A stretch of DNA of 64,000 bases, taken from positions 3,968,001 to 4,032,000 of the forward strand of contig NZ_LT907842.1 in the NCBI RefSeq assembly GCF_900215245.1. Direction: 5' to 3'. The position numbers and the translations under genes are program-made. The DNA is from Pseudomonas fluorescens (GTDB lineage: Bacteria > Pseudomonadota > Gammaproteobacteria > Pseudomonadales > Pseudomonadaceae). How positions within the stretch are numbered: the first letter of the stretch is position 1; each line of letters begins with the position of its first letter. Under the pieces are notes generated by a model. The model worked only from the letters and a program-made list of their open reading frames with translations, ran no database searches and was not told the origin of the DNA. Below, piece after piece: positions 22,705 to 30,969 of this stretch.

Positions 22705-24311
22705 GCAAGCTGCTCGACTGGGATGTAATGAGCGGCGCAGAACGACAAGCAGCAAAACTCATCAGCGAGCATTCTCCGCTGTCGTTCATGCGTGTTTTTT
22801 TCCAGCTGAACCAGGGCATGAAGATGCTCTGCAACTGGCACCATCGCTACATGGACCACACAGCTTTGAGGGTGCTGTCTGGTGAACTGAAGAACGTCGT
22901 GTTCAATATGCCGCCGGGCGGGACAAAGACCGAGTTCTGGTCAATCCATGTTCCGTCATACGCCATGACCATGTACGACCGGACGCGCACGCTCAACGTC
23001 TCCTACTCCAAGGCCCTTGTCGAGGAGAACTCAAACCGCATCAAGTCGATCATCACCAGTGATGAATATCAGGATTTGTGGCCGTGCGACCTGGGAAAGG
23101 CTGACGTAGCCAACTGGGTCATCACGGACGAGCGCGGGCGTAACAAGCACCAGATCTTCAGCCGATCCACCGGTGGGCAGATCACCGGCGTGCGTGGCGG
23201 CTATATCTCCGAAGGCTTTACCGGCTTCATCAACCTGGATGACCCCGAGAAAGCAGACAGCGCCTTCAGCGCAACTATGCGGGCGAAGGCTCAGCGCATC
23301 ATCACAAACACCCTGCGCAGCCGGAGAGCATCCCCAGACACCCCCGTCATCTGCACGCAGCAGCGCCTGCACACCGATGACGTGTCGGGCTTCCTGCTAA
23401 AAGGCGGCATGGGCTTGGACTTCGCGCACATCAAGGTCCCCGCCCTGGTCACGCGCGATTACATCGCCAGTCTGCCCGATGAGATACGGGAGCACGCCGA
23501 GCGCGATGTCTTTTCTGGCCAGTCAATCGTTCGTGGTGGCGTCGAATACTGGTCGTACTGGCCCGCCAAGGAAACCGTTGAGGACCTGATGGCGCTGTGG
23601 GACCGCGACCCTTACACCATGGTCAGCCAATACCAGCAGGAGCCCGTAGCGCTGACTGGCGGCATGATCGACGCCGACTGGTTCAAGACCTACGAGCAGC
23701 TGCCGTTTCTGGTATGGCGTGGCGTGTACGCAGATACCGCACAGAAAACCGGCGAGCAGCACGACTTTTCCGTCTTCAATCACTGCGGCCTGGGCGTCGA
23801 CGGAAACCTCTACTTAATCGATGTGCATCGCGGTAAATGGGACGCTGGCGATCTTGAAGCGGAAGCTCTGCGAGTATGGCAAAAGTGGAAGGACTGGGAC
23901 CCGTTCCGGCCGGCCGCCCTTCGTTACATGCGCGTCGAGGACAAATCGTCTGGAACTGGACTGATCCAGACCATCAGCAAGAAGGGCGCGATACCGATCG
24001 AGCCTCAGCCACGCGGCCCAGCGGCGAACAAGGTAACTCGGTGTATGGACGCGGTTCCATGGCTAAAGTCTGGCCGAGTGTTCGTTCCAGCGATCTACGA
24101 CGATCAAGGCCGAAAGATAGAGCACGTCAAGGACCACCGCGGTGAGATTGTTGCTTCCACGGACTGGGTAACACCATTCCTCACCGAAGCATCGGCCTTC
24201 ACTGCTGACGACACCCACGACTTCGACGACCAAGTGGACACCCTGTTCGACGCGGTCGCCGACATGCTCATCAGTAACAACGGCGACTTCTTCTCCGGCA
24301 ACTGGCTTTAA
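22701..24311 (+). CDS. terL: Terminase large subunit
   Basis: A 536 aa packaging motor. The Walker A-like NMPPGGTKTE is at residues 69-78 (a deviant P-loop, as common in this family), and Walker B FINLDDPEKA at 176-185 has the acidic pair D180-D181. Motif III-like text CTQQRLHTDDV is near 215-225. The C-terminal nuclease has a first Asp in YADTAQK near 348, VEDKSSG near 415 and HDFDDQVDTLFDAVADM near the end. It cuts and pumps DNA. It starts 4 bases inside the small subunit gene. Confidence 0.9.
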   Translation: MSKLLDWDVMSGAERQAAKLISEHSPLSFMRVFFQLNQGMKMLCNWHHRYMDHTALRVLSGELKNVVFNMPPGGTKTEFWSIHVPSYAMTMYDRTRTLNVSYSKALVEENSNRIKSIITSDEYQDLWPCDLGKADVANWVITDERGRNKHQIFSRSTGGQITGVRGGYISEGFTGFINLDDPEKADSAFSATMRAKAQRIITNTLRSRRASPDTPVICTQQRLHTDDVSGFLLKGGMGLDFAHIKVPALVTRDYIASLPDEIREHAERDVFSGQSIVRGGVEYWSYWPAKETVEDLMALWDRDPYTMVSQYQQEPVALTGGMIDADWFKTYEQLPFLVWRGVYADTAQKTGEQHDFSVFNHCGLGVDGNLYLIDVHRGKWDAGDLEAEALRVWQKWKDWDPFRPAALRYMRVEDKSSGTGLIQTISKKGAIPIEPQPRGPAANKVTRCMDAVPWLKSGRVFVPAIYDDQGRKIEHVKDHRGEIVASTDWVTPFLTEASAFTADDTHDFDDQVDTLFDAVADMLISNNGDFFSGNWL

Positions 24312-24387
24312 ACCAAGCCCCTGATACGCCCCAACTTTCGTTGGCCGAACCCGGCTGCGCTCATTAAACACGCCCCAAGGAAACGAC

Positions 24388-26835
24388 ATGACTGACCAGG
24401 CTCAGCGTCTTGAGATCGCCACAGTTCGCGCGGAGATCGGCAGCAACATCACTTACCGGTTCAATAATGACGCAATTGATGCGCTTTTAATCCCGACAGA
24501 TTCTGGAAATATCAAAAACCTCAAACAGGTCATTGCCGACATCCAGCAGGAAGGCGCCGAGAAGATCAGCTTTGCAACAAAGATCTATCCAACAACTGCT
24601 GCCGGCATTTCCGCAACAGTGGCCGGAGAGATTTTCCTTGTTGCAGCCTCTAATGCAGATGAGATCTACGCTGTCTGGCAGAACACCGCCGGCGTTGCAG
24701 TTGACACTGGCAAGAGAGCAATCTCCGCGTCCGCAGTGATTGCAGCCACTGATGCAGCACAAGCCTCTGCCAATGATGCTCAGACAGCTGCATCAGAAGC
24801 CACAGCCAAGGTCGCTCCATTCCTTTCGCCAGCCTCGATTGACCCAGTCGCCAGGGGAGATGGGAGCGATCTTCAACCTGGCGATACTTATTTCAACACT
24901 ATCATTCAGGCGATTAAGGTTTACTCAACCTCAGGCTGGGTAGCTGCAAACGTTACCGGCACTGATTTATCTGCCGCCATCAATACCAGAGAGCCAACAA
25001 TCTCTACAGGATCTTCAGGTCAGTTCTGGGCTGGTGATAAAGCCTTCAAAAATATTAATAAGTCTGACGTTGGTCTCAGTAACTTAGATAATACTTCTGA
25101 TATCAATAAGCCTGTTTCGATTGCCCAGCAGAATGCACTTGATCTAAAGCCAGACCGTGACTCGGTAAGTATCTCCGTTGCAAACATTACCGCGCTGAAG
25201 TCCCTATCTACCTCTTCGGCAAAATACGCATATCGTCAGGGCTACTCATTACCTGGTGATGGTGGGCATTCCTTCTGGCGATTTGATTCATCGTCAGTGG
25301 CAACTCCTGATGACGTAAAGGTTATCGCCCCCAATAATGGTGCAGGCCGCTGGCTGCTCAACCATAACGGCATCATCAGCGTTAAGCTCGGAGGCGCCAA
25401 AGGTGACGGCGTGACCGATGATTTCGCAGCCATCACGCGAGTTCATGCGGCATTTCCTGATGTTCACTATCCTGCCGGCAACTACGTCGTATCCGCCCGC
25501 CTTCAGCATGTTGCGCCGTATGGTATGTATGGCTCCGGCGTAAACATCACCACCTTTACATTTACGGGCGCAACTAAGGGAATTCGCGTGATTCAGAACT
25601 CCGCAGCAGGCGGGGTGTACGCATCCGGGGCAACGCTGCTAACTAACAGTGCCAGCACCACTCATGTCGGTCTGATGATTGACGGATCACCTCAATACAA
25701 CGGTGACGATACTGCGCTGCGCATCATTGGTGACCGTACAGCCAAGCGTGCATACGTGAGTCATATTGACACTCGTGGCACTACTGACAACGCCGGTTGG
25801 GGTATGGGTGTACAATTTCACTCTATTATCAATTTTTCGGCTGAAGATCTGTCAAACCGCGGTGTCATCCCAGCGAATCCTTTAACGGATGCGTTGATAG
25901 GTCACGGCGTGGTAGTCAGCGGTAACGGTGCTGTAGTGGATTTTAGTCTGCGTCGTATCTGGGGATTCTATTCAGATACGGGCATTCTTATGCCGGACTA
26001 TCTGGAAGGCGGGCATATCTACGACTATGAGTTTGTGGCTGTGCGGTATGGAATTCTAGGTAGATACACTTCTGGTATTAGCGTGCTTCCATCGTCAATA
26101 TGCGGCTCTTTGGGTATGCATATCGGGCAGGGGCATGTGAATTGTCAAGTTGCTGGTGTTTTACTGGAAAAACAGAACCAGTCTCATGTTGTTAATCAAA
26201 ACATCTACCTACAGACTCGATCCATTGACGCTCCTGGTATCTGCGTGTATCTTACTGGCGGTAACTGGAGCACAGTAGATTCTATTTTCTGTAACGGCGA
26301 CTCTGCGCTAAATACAAAGTCCCTTAACTCAGGAGTAATCCTTAGTGGGTGTGGATTATCCACTGTAACAAATGTTTCCGGTAGCAGTTTGCTGAGCGCC
26401 ATTACGTGCATTGACTCGTCTAATAACTTCATAGACAACATTCGCGCAGCATTTTGCACCCACATTATTAACACTAATGGGGGCAGTGTTGCTAATAAGA
26501 TTGGACGTAGATATGGACAAGGAATTACCGGCGTAGAACTGAGCGTGTCTGGTACAACCATCGTCCCTGCCAGCACGTACACCCTAAGCTTCACTATCGC
26601 ATTCTCTGGCCAGGCAACGTTCGTACAGGATATACCTCTGCCTGATGGTATGTTCGCCAGCACCCCGGATTTTGGATATTTAGTTGCAGCTAATGGCTCA
26701 ATAGGGTTCAATATTCAATATGTATATGACGCGTCCTCTGCGACCAACGCTAAATTTTTTATATCCCCAATTTCGCCAGCCGCAAACCTTGGATCAGCAG
26801 TTGTGAGATTTGGATGCAGCGTATCCGGGAAATAG
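24388..26835 (+). CDS. Tailspike / receptor-binding protein, beta-helix
   Basis: An 815 aa protein after an AAGGAAAC ribosome site. Residues 1-140 form an adhesin-like, Ala-rich base. Residues 215-245 (FKNINKSDVGLSNLDNTSDI) resemble fibre-shaft motifs. Residues 285-345 include LPGDGGHSFWRFD and GGAKGDGVTDDFAAI, the standard start of pectate-lyase-like beta-helix tailspikes. The following 350 residues are repetitive and Gly/Asn/Ser-rich, ending in a beta C-terminal domain. It probably binds or cuts a surface polysaccharide. Base composition is less G+C-rich than the baseplate genes, and it lies past the terminase, suggesting separate acquisition. Confidence 0.82.
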   Translation: MTDQAQRLEIATVRAEIGSNITYRFNNDAIDALLIPTDSGNIKNLKQVIADIQQEGAEKISFATKIYPTTAAGISATVAGEIFLVAASNADEIYAVWQNTAGVAVDTGKRAISASAVIAATDAAQASANDAQTAASEATAKVAPFLSPASIDPVARGDGSDLQPGDTYFNTIIQAIKVYSTSGWVAANVTGTDLSAAINTREPTISTGSSGQFWAGDKAFKNINKSDVGLSNLDNTSDINKPVSIAQQNALDLKPDRDSVSISVANITALKSLSTSSAKYAYRQGYSLPGDGGHSFWRFDSSSVATPDDVKVIAPNNGAGRWLLNHNGIISVKLGGAKGDGVTDDFAAITRVHAAFPDVHYPAGNYVVSARLQHVAPYGMYGSGVNITTFTFTGATKGIRVIQNSAAGGVYASGATLLTNSASTTHVGLMIDGSPQYNGDDTALRIIGDRTAKRAYVSHIDTRGTTDNAGWGMGVQFHSIINFSAEDLSNRGVIPANPLTDALIGHGVVVSGNGAVVDFSLRRIWGFYSDTGILMPDYLEGGHIYDYEFVAVRYGILGRYTSGISVLPSSICGSLGMHIGQGHVNCQVAGVLLEKQNQSHVVNQNIYLQTRSIDAPGICVYLTGGNWSTVDSIFCNGDSALNTKSLNSGVILSGCGLSTVTNVSGSSLLSAITCIDSSNNFIDNIRAAFCTHIINTNGGSVANKIGRRYGQGITGVELSVSGTTIVPASTYTLSFTIAFSGQATFVQDIPLPDGMFASTPDFGYLVAANGSIGFNIQYVYDASSATNAKFFISPISPAANLGSAVVRFGCSVSGK

Positions 26836-27054
26836 CATAAATGGAGGTCCAGGCTCCCATTTTCTAGCCTCAGCACGATTTATTAAAAGTCAGGCTGCGC
26901 TCCTGCTTGCTTCGGTAGCGCTAGCCACTTAAGCGCCAGCCGAGGCCATTGAAGCGTCCGTGAACGTGAAGGGTATCTGAAGTGCTGCGCCGGTGATGGT
27001 TTTTTAGCCGGCGTTCAGGTATTTTTGCGCATAAATTCATGGCAAGGGAAGAAA

Positions 27055-28926
27055 ATGAAAAGGTTTGGCATGGTCGGCGGCATAAACGGAGTAGTAGCTA
27101 TTCTGTTAGTAGCTCTCCCTATCATAAGTTTTGCAATAAATATACTTTCATGGCTCAGGTTCGGAATCGACCTTCCGTTTCTTGATGACATGAGGCAGTA
27201 CGCATCTAATGACGCGGGTCGCATGGACTGGGATTACATAACTTACCCTGCAAACGATACGTTATACCCAGTTGGACTTATATTTGACGCGATAGCCTTT
27301 AAATTTCTTGACGGAAATTCTGTGGCTTATCAAGCAATATCTATGGTAGTCGTTCTCGGCGGTATACTTTTACTGCAATGGAAGCTGTTAAAAGTTTGCA
27401 CAAGCAGAAAAACCATAAGGGCCCTGGCATTCGCAACAACTATTTTTATGCTCCAGCCTGACTCTTATTGGGGTTGGCAGAATATGGCATTTCATCAAGC
27501 AGTTCCGTTGCTGTGCAGTCTTTGGATCGTTTATCTGGTTTTGTCGAAGCAAGACTATAGGATTTCAGGCCCGTTGATTTTCGTACTTGCGGGCATATCA
27601 GGCTTCACCTATACCAGCGGCGCGTTCGCCAACCTCTCGATCTTGGCTGGATTGATCATATTCAGCTTTGCTTTAGATCCAGCCAAGAGTTCGCGCATTA
27701 GGTTCTGTGCAAAGACTATGGCGATCCCCACCGTGCTGTCGGTAGCAGCCCAGCTTTGGGTTTTGATCTGGGTGCAGCACGGCACGCATCGGCCTGATGC
27801 TCCTATGGCGTACCCGTGGGAAAGTGATTTTTGGTACTTCATGCTTGGAAAAGTTGGCAGAGCATTAATGCTACCCACTCAGATGCCAGAACTATCCATG
27901 TCAGTGAGTATCGCCGTTTTTATCCTATCCTCATTGTTGGGGGTTCTTGCCCTGCTTGAGGCTAAGAAAAATGATTCTGGAACAAAGATTTGGAACGCAT
28001 CTGTCGTTTATCTCTGCGTTTTCGGTGTTGTCGCTCTATATTTGTGCATTATTGCGGCAGGTCGCACAAACCTAAGACCTGATAGCATTGTTTTGCCTAC
28101 TGATATTTTCATATATGGATATGGCCGGTTTCACTTTTTTTGGGCTGGCATACTGTGGCCCTGGATCATCGCGTTACTTATGGAGCGGATGGTAAGGCGA
28201 AATCCGTCAGAGGCCACTCGTCCAGAGATTCCATTTATCTCCCTGTTCGTTCTGTTGACACTTATATTCAACTCCAAGATCATGGATCACACTGACTTCT
28301 ATAGGGAAACCAAAAAGATTCGCCTCGGCATTCTGAGCTGCCTTTCCAAGGGTCTATCCAGAGGCGTTCCTTTTGAGTGTGCCGATCTTCACCCCGGCTT
28401 GAACATGCTGAACGTGTTTTACAAAAGTTTAGACGCCGGCGCCTCCTACACTGACCTAGTCACTATAACGCCAATCCCGCTTTGGTCGAATAATCCACCG
28501 CCGATCTTCCGCATCACGGACAGTGAAGAGAGCGTGGTGTATCACAACGCTACGGTAACCAACAAGGGGATGAATGGAGTGGTGTTGAGCACCGCTGTTG
28601 ACCCGATGATGGTAATCACGGCTAGAGACTCAAGCTACTTTAAGTATTGCACCGTACTTCAGGTCAGCGGCTCCTACCACCTGGATTCGCCAAACTTCGC
28701 GCAGCTCTTCTATCTGCCAACTGGCGCTAAGTCGTTCTCAGAGGAATATGCAGAGGGTCATCAGTTGCCCGCTGGCGACGGAGAGTTCGCTATCAAAATT
28801 CACAGCAAGACCGGCTTCGAAAACATTTTACGCTTCGATCCGGTCATCAGTTCAGTGCCAATCACGCTTAGACAGTTCGAAGTTCGCTGTGCGGTAGGGC
28901 CTACTGGCGGCGTCCATATGCGGTAA
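27055..28926 (+). CDS. Polytopic membrane protein, probable GT-C glycosyltransferase (serotype conversion)
   Basis: A 623 aa protein. ATG 27055 is chosen because AAGGGAAG lies just upstream. Roughly ten membrane segments fill residues 8-420, and the last 200 residues are a soluble, likely periplasmic domain. The first loop has GIDLPFLDDMRQY near residues 38-50; an acidic pair at this place is the mark of GT-C glycosyltransferases using polyprenyl-phosphate sugars. Long proteins of this build in phages include O-antigen glucosyltransferases (Gtr). No gtrA or gtrB partner is beside it. The coding bases are A/T-rich compared with neighbours. The 219 bases before it hold only an inverted repeat (GCCGG/CCGGC near 26989-27014) and no clear gene. 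Confidence 0.62.
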   Translation: MKRFGMVGGINGVVAILLVALPIISFAINILSWLRFGIDLPFLDDMRQYASNDAGRMDWDYITYPANDTLYPVGLIFDAIAFKFLDGNSVAYQAISMVVVLGGILLLQWKLLKVCTSRKTIRALAFATTIFMLQPDSYWGWQNMAFHQAVPLLCSLWIVYLVLSKQDYRISGPLIFVLAGISGFTYTSGAFANLSILAGLIIFSFALDPAKSSRIRFCAKTMAIPTVLSVAAQLWVLIWVQHGTHRPDAPMAYPWESDFWYFMLGKVGRALMLPTQMPELSMSVSIAVFILSSLLGVLALLEAKKNDSGTKIWNASVVYLCVFGVVALYLCIIAAGRTNLRPDSIVLPTDIFIYGYGRFHFFWAGILWPWIIALLMERMVRRNPSEATRPEIPFISLFVLLTLIFNSKIMDHTDFYRETKKIRLGILSCLSKGLSRGVPFECADLHPGLNMLNVFYKSLDAGASYTDLVTITPIPLWSNNPPPIFRITDSEESVVYHNATVTNKGMNGVVLSTAVDPMMVITARDSSYFKYCTVLQVSGSYHLDSPNFAQLFYLPTGAKSFSEEYAEGHQLPAGDGEFAIKIHSKTGFENILRFDPVISSVPITLRQFEVRCAVGPTGGVHMR

Positions 28927-29163
28927 CGGTTGCGAGGAGAGGGCCCGGCATTAGATGCGTACTTTTCAAAAAAAGGGAAGTGGCTTTGCAAGTGTCAGCA
29001 GGACGCTGGGGAGGGTGGGGGGGGGAATCTGTTGTGCCACTTTCTGCGCCATTCGATGGGAAGAACTGGGGAAAGCAGTTCCCTCGACTAGCGCCAAGCG
29101 CCCATGAGAGTCGCATAGGACATGCACAAATAAATTTTCATCCATAGCACTAACCGAACAACC

Positions 29164-29187
29164 AAGCCCGCCATGTGCGGGCTTTTT
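29164..29187 (+). terminator. Rho-independent terminator before the endolysin
   Basis: AAGCCCGC (29164-29171) pairs with GCGGGCTT (29177-29184) around CATGT and runs into T5. It separates the membrane-protein gene from the lysis genes, whose ribosome site lies immediately after. The rest of the 28927-29163 gap shows a run of nine G (29017-29025) and no convincing gene. Confidence 0.8.
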
Positions 29188-29204
29188 ATCGCCTGGAGAA
29201 AAGC

Positions 29205-29738
29205 ATGCCAATCACCGAGCAGCAGTTGCTGCAGATCCTCCCGAACGCCGGCCGCCAAGCCGGCGTTTTTGTTCCTGTCCTGAATACGGCGATGAACCGT
29301 TACGGCATTGTCGGCACTCTGCGTGTGTCTGCGTTCATTGCCCAGGTCGGGCATGAGTCAGGCCAGTTTTGTTGGTTGCGCGAGATCTGGGGGCCGACGG
29401 CGCAGCAACTCGGCTATGAAGGCCGTGCTGACCTGGGCAACACCGTGAAGGGTGATGGCTCCAAGTTCCGTGGCCGTGGCCTGATCCAGATTACCGGCCG
29501 GGCGAATTATGCCGCGTGCGGTGAAGCCTTGGGTCTGGACCTGATCAATCAACCGGAGCTGCTCGAGCAGCCCCAGCACGCCGCGATGTCGGCAGCTTGG
29601 TTCTGGTCCACGCGAGGGCTGAACACCCTGGCAGACCAGAAGGACTTCGCGAAGATCACCAGGCGCATCAATGGCGGGCTCACCGGCCAGGCCGACCGTC
29701 AGGCGCTGTACGACAGGGCGCTGAAGGTGCTGGCATGA
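29205..29738 (+). CDS. Endolysin, glycoside hydrolase family 19
   Basis: A 177 aa protein from ATG 29205, preceded by GGAGAAAAGC. It has the GH19 chitinase-like fold: FIAQVGHESGQF near residues 44-55 (general acid Glu51), KFRGRGLIQITGRANY (in outline) near 88-105 and AAWFWSTRGLNTLAD near 130-145. No signal peptide is seen, so release needs a holin. The likely holins are 26 kb upstream at 3222-3880. It overlaps the spanin gene by 4 bases. Confidence 0.88.
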   Translation: MPITEQQLLQILPNAGRQAGVFVPVLNTAMNRYGIVGTLRVSAFIAQVGHESGQFCWLREIWGPTAQQLGYEGRADLGNTVKGDGSKFRGRGLIQITGRANYAACGEALGLDLINQPELLEQPQHAAMSAAWFWSTRGLNTLADQKDFAKITRRINGGLTGQADRQALYDRALKVLA

Positions 29739-30232
29739 CTCCGGTGCAGAAGCTGGCAGGTCTGGTGTTGCTGGCGCTGGTGTTGATGGCCGGTACAGCA
29801 GTCGCCACCTGGGAGGTGCAGGACTGGCGTTACGGTAAACAGCTCGCAGAGATTGGTGAGTCCAACGCTCTCGCCGTCACAGAGGCCGGCACTAAAGCCA
29901 GAACAGAAGAACAGCGCCGGCAGTCGGCGGTGAATAAGGAAGCAAGCGATGCGCGAGAACAAAACAAAGCTGCAGCTGTTGATGCTGGCGCTGCCGATGC
30001 TGCTGGTAACAGCCTGCACATCGAAGCCGGTAAGTTTGCCGCCACTGCCTGCGGCGATCCCGGAGTTGCCCAGCGAGGCGCTTCAGCCACCCGCGCCGCC
30101 ATGGTGCTCTCCGACCTGCTCCAGCGGGCTGACAAAAGAGCGGGAGAGCTGGCGGCGGCTTATGACCGCGCCCGAATAGCCGGCCTGACTTGCGAGCGGA
30201 GCTACCAATCTGTCAGGGCTGTGGTCCCCTGA
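29735..30232 (+). CDS. Rz: Inner-membrane spanin (Rz-like, DUF2514)
   Basis: A 165 aa protein starting at ATG 29735 in the endolysin stop. An N-terminal membrane anchor (LAGLVLLALVLMAGTAVATW, residues 7-26) is followed by a long periplasmic coiled coil rich in Ala, Glu and Arg. It ends with a conserved RAGELAAAYDRARIAGLTCE (DUF2514 pattern). It joins the nested o-spanin to bridge the cell wall and disrupt the outer membrane at the end of lysis. The last 20 bases overlap the convergent gene at 30213. Confidence 0.82.
   Translation: MTPVQKLAGLVLLALVLMAGTAVATWEVQDWRYGKQLAEIGESNALAVTEAGTKARTEEQRRQSAVNKEASDAREQNKAAAVDAGAADAAGNSLHIEAGKFAATACGDPGVAQRGASATRAAMVLSDLLQRADKRAGELAAAYDRARIAGLTCERSYQSVRAVVP
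29949..30179 (+). CDS. Rz1: Outer-membrane lipoprotein spanin (Rz1-like), nested in Rz
   Basis: A 76 aa protein wholly inside the Rz gene in another frame. The signal peptide ends with lipobox LVTAC, with Cys23 as the lipidation site. The mature part is rich in proline (SLPPLPAAIPELPSEALQPP), as in Rz1 proteins. The nested layout is the classic spanin pair. The start at ATG 29949 gives MRENKTKLQLL before the hydrophobic core. Confidence 0.85.
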   Translation: MRENKTKLQLLMLALPMLLVTACTSKPVSLPPLPAAIPELPSEALQPPAPPWCSPTCSSGLTKERESWRRLMTAPE

Positions 30233-30575
30233 GTACGCTCAGTTCCAGCAATAGGCGCTGATTCTCCCTGAGCAGCAGATCCCGCTGGCCGGCGACCGAA
30301 TTGAGGGCACGGACCTCGCCTTCCAATTCCCACGCTTCATGATTCAGTCGGGCGATGTTGTCGAGTGCCTTCTTGAGTTCAGCCTCGGCCGAGGCCTTGC
30401 CGGTGGACAGCAGGTCGCACATCTGCACCAGCCCGGCAATGTTGCGGCGCGCCTCAGTCAGCCGCTTCTGGGTCGCGGTCAGCTCGTCCTCGAGCAGTGC
30501 GCATTGGTGCTGGTACATTTCCAGGGGCGTAGGGCATCCAAGCCACTCACAGGTGTCTTCATCGATGGGGTTCAT
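30213..30575 (-). CDS. Coiled-coil protein behind a LexA box, prophage right end
   Basis: A 120 aa protein read leftward from ATG 30575 (MNPIDEDTCEWLGCPTPLEM); the frame is open further upstream but this start lies just after the LexA box and begins the conserved-looking part. Two cysteines in the first 14 residues precede a continuous coiled coil of about 90 residues. No enzyme motif is seen. Convergent with the spanin gene. With the SOS box 19 bases upstream of the start, it should be expressed on DNA damage together with prophage induction. I do not recognise the family. Confidence 0.65.
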   Translation of the reverse strand: MNPIDEDTCEWLGCPTPLEMYQHQCALLEDELTATQKRLTEARRNIAGLVQMCDLLSTGKASAEAELKKALDNIARLNHEAWELEGEVRALNSVAGQRDLLLRENQRLLLELSVLRGPQP

Positions 30576-30593
30576 AGTGGGCAAGTTCAAGTA

Positions 30594-30609
30594 CTGTATG
30601 CGCGCACAG
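30594..30609 (-). promoter_or_regulatory. LexA (SOS) box
   Basis: CTGTATGCGCGCACAG is CTG-N10-CAG, and the flanks extend it to TACTGT...ACAGTA, an almost ideal LexA site. It sits just upstream of the coiled-coil gene start at 30575. A second half-site, CTGTATAT, is at 30649-30656. Confidence 0.75.
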
Positions 30610-30825
30610 TAATCGAGGTTTGATCGTGGCGCGATTTTAGGCGACGAACTGTATATTGGCGGGCAGGCGGCATCATGGTCGTGAAAATGGTAAAATTCAC
30701 GCTGGGGGAAATTCGGGGGAATCACTCCCCCAAAAGATGTGGAGAGGTGTTGTGTCGTGGTGCGTTGAAAGTGAGGGCCTGAAAGGGGTCTGAAGAATTC
30801 GCCTCAATGATCATTTGCATCGAAA

Positions 30826-30888
30826 ACGGATTCGAAATCCGTTGTACCTTCACCGGTACCTAGGGTTCGAATCCCTATCTCTCCGCCA
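30826..30888 (+). tRNA. tRNA-Ser(CGA) 3' fragment: right attachment site
   Basis: From ACGGA-TTCGAAA-TCCGT (anticodon arm, anticodon CGA) through a long variable arm, T arm TAGGG-TTCGAAT-CCCTA and TCTCTCC-G-CCA, this is the 3' part of tRNA-Ser(CGA). The matching 5' acceptor GGAGAGA and D arm are absent where they should start near 30799. So the gene here is partial. The normal reading is that the phage integrated into the tRNA, restored it at the other (unseen) end and left this displaced 3' piece as attR. Confidence 0.85.
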
Positions 30889-30896
30889 TTACATAG

Positions 30897-30935
30897 AAAA
30901 AGCCCCGTTGCTGAATAAGCGACGGGGCTTTTTTG
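30897..30935 (+). terminator. Rho-independent terminator of the tRNA gene
   Basis: AAAAGCCCCGTTGC pairs with GCGACGGGGCTTTT around a short loop and ends in T6. It was presumably the terminator of the original tRNA-Ser gene. Confidence 0.85.
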
Positions 30936-30969
30936 TTTTCAATAGGGCTGTTTTGTTTCTGAAGTGTGG

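Larger units (their letters stand above)
1..30888 (+). mobile_element. Prophage with contractile tail, left end outside window
   Basis: Nearly all genes run rightward and include portal, capsid, sheath, tube, tape measure, baseplate, terminase, tailspike, endolysin and spanins, so this is a myovirus-type prophage. No integrase, repressor or excisionase is visible, so the left end lies before position 1. The right boundary is placed at the partial tRNA-Ser(CGA) ending at 30888. The structural set (DUF1073 portal, DUF2184 capsid, DUF3383 sheath, DUF3277 tube, gp18-like plug, Gp138-like spike) is that of simple contractile-tail phages. No structural gene is visibly broken, so it may be inducible. 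Confidence 0.93.

Noticed and set aside
26836..27054. Tail-fibre assembly gene between tailspike and membrane protein
   Set aside because: No open frame with a ribosome site is present; only an inverted repeat and short peptide-like fragments are seen.
28966..29211. A leftward gene in the gap before the endolysin
   Set aside because: The open frame crosses the terminator and the endolysin start and gives a proline-rich peptide with no family features.
29949..30179. Treating the frame inside Rz as a chance overlap
   Set aside because: Its lipobox (LVTAC) and proline-rich mature part match Rz1 spanins, so it is kept as a gene.
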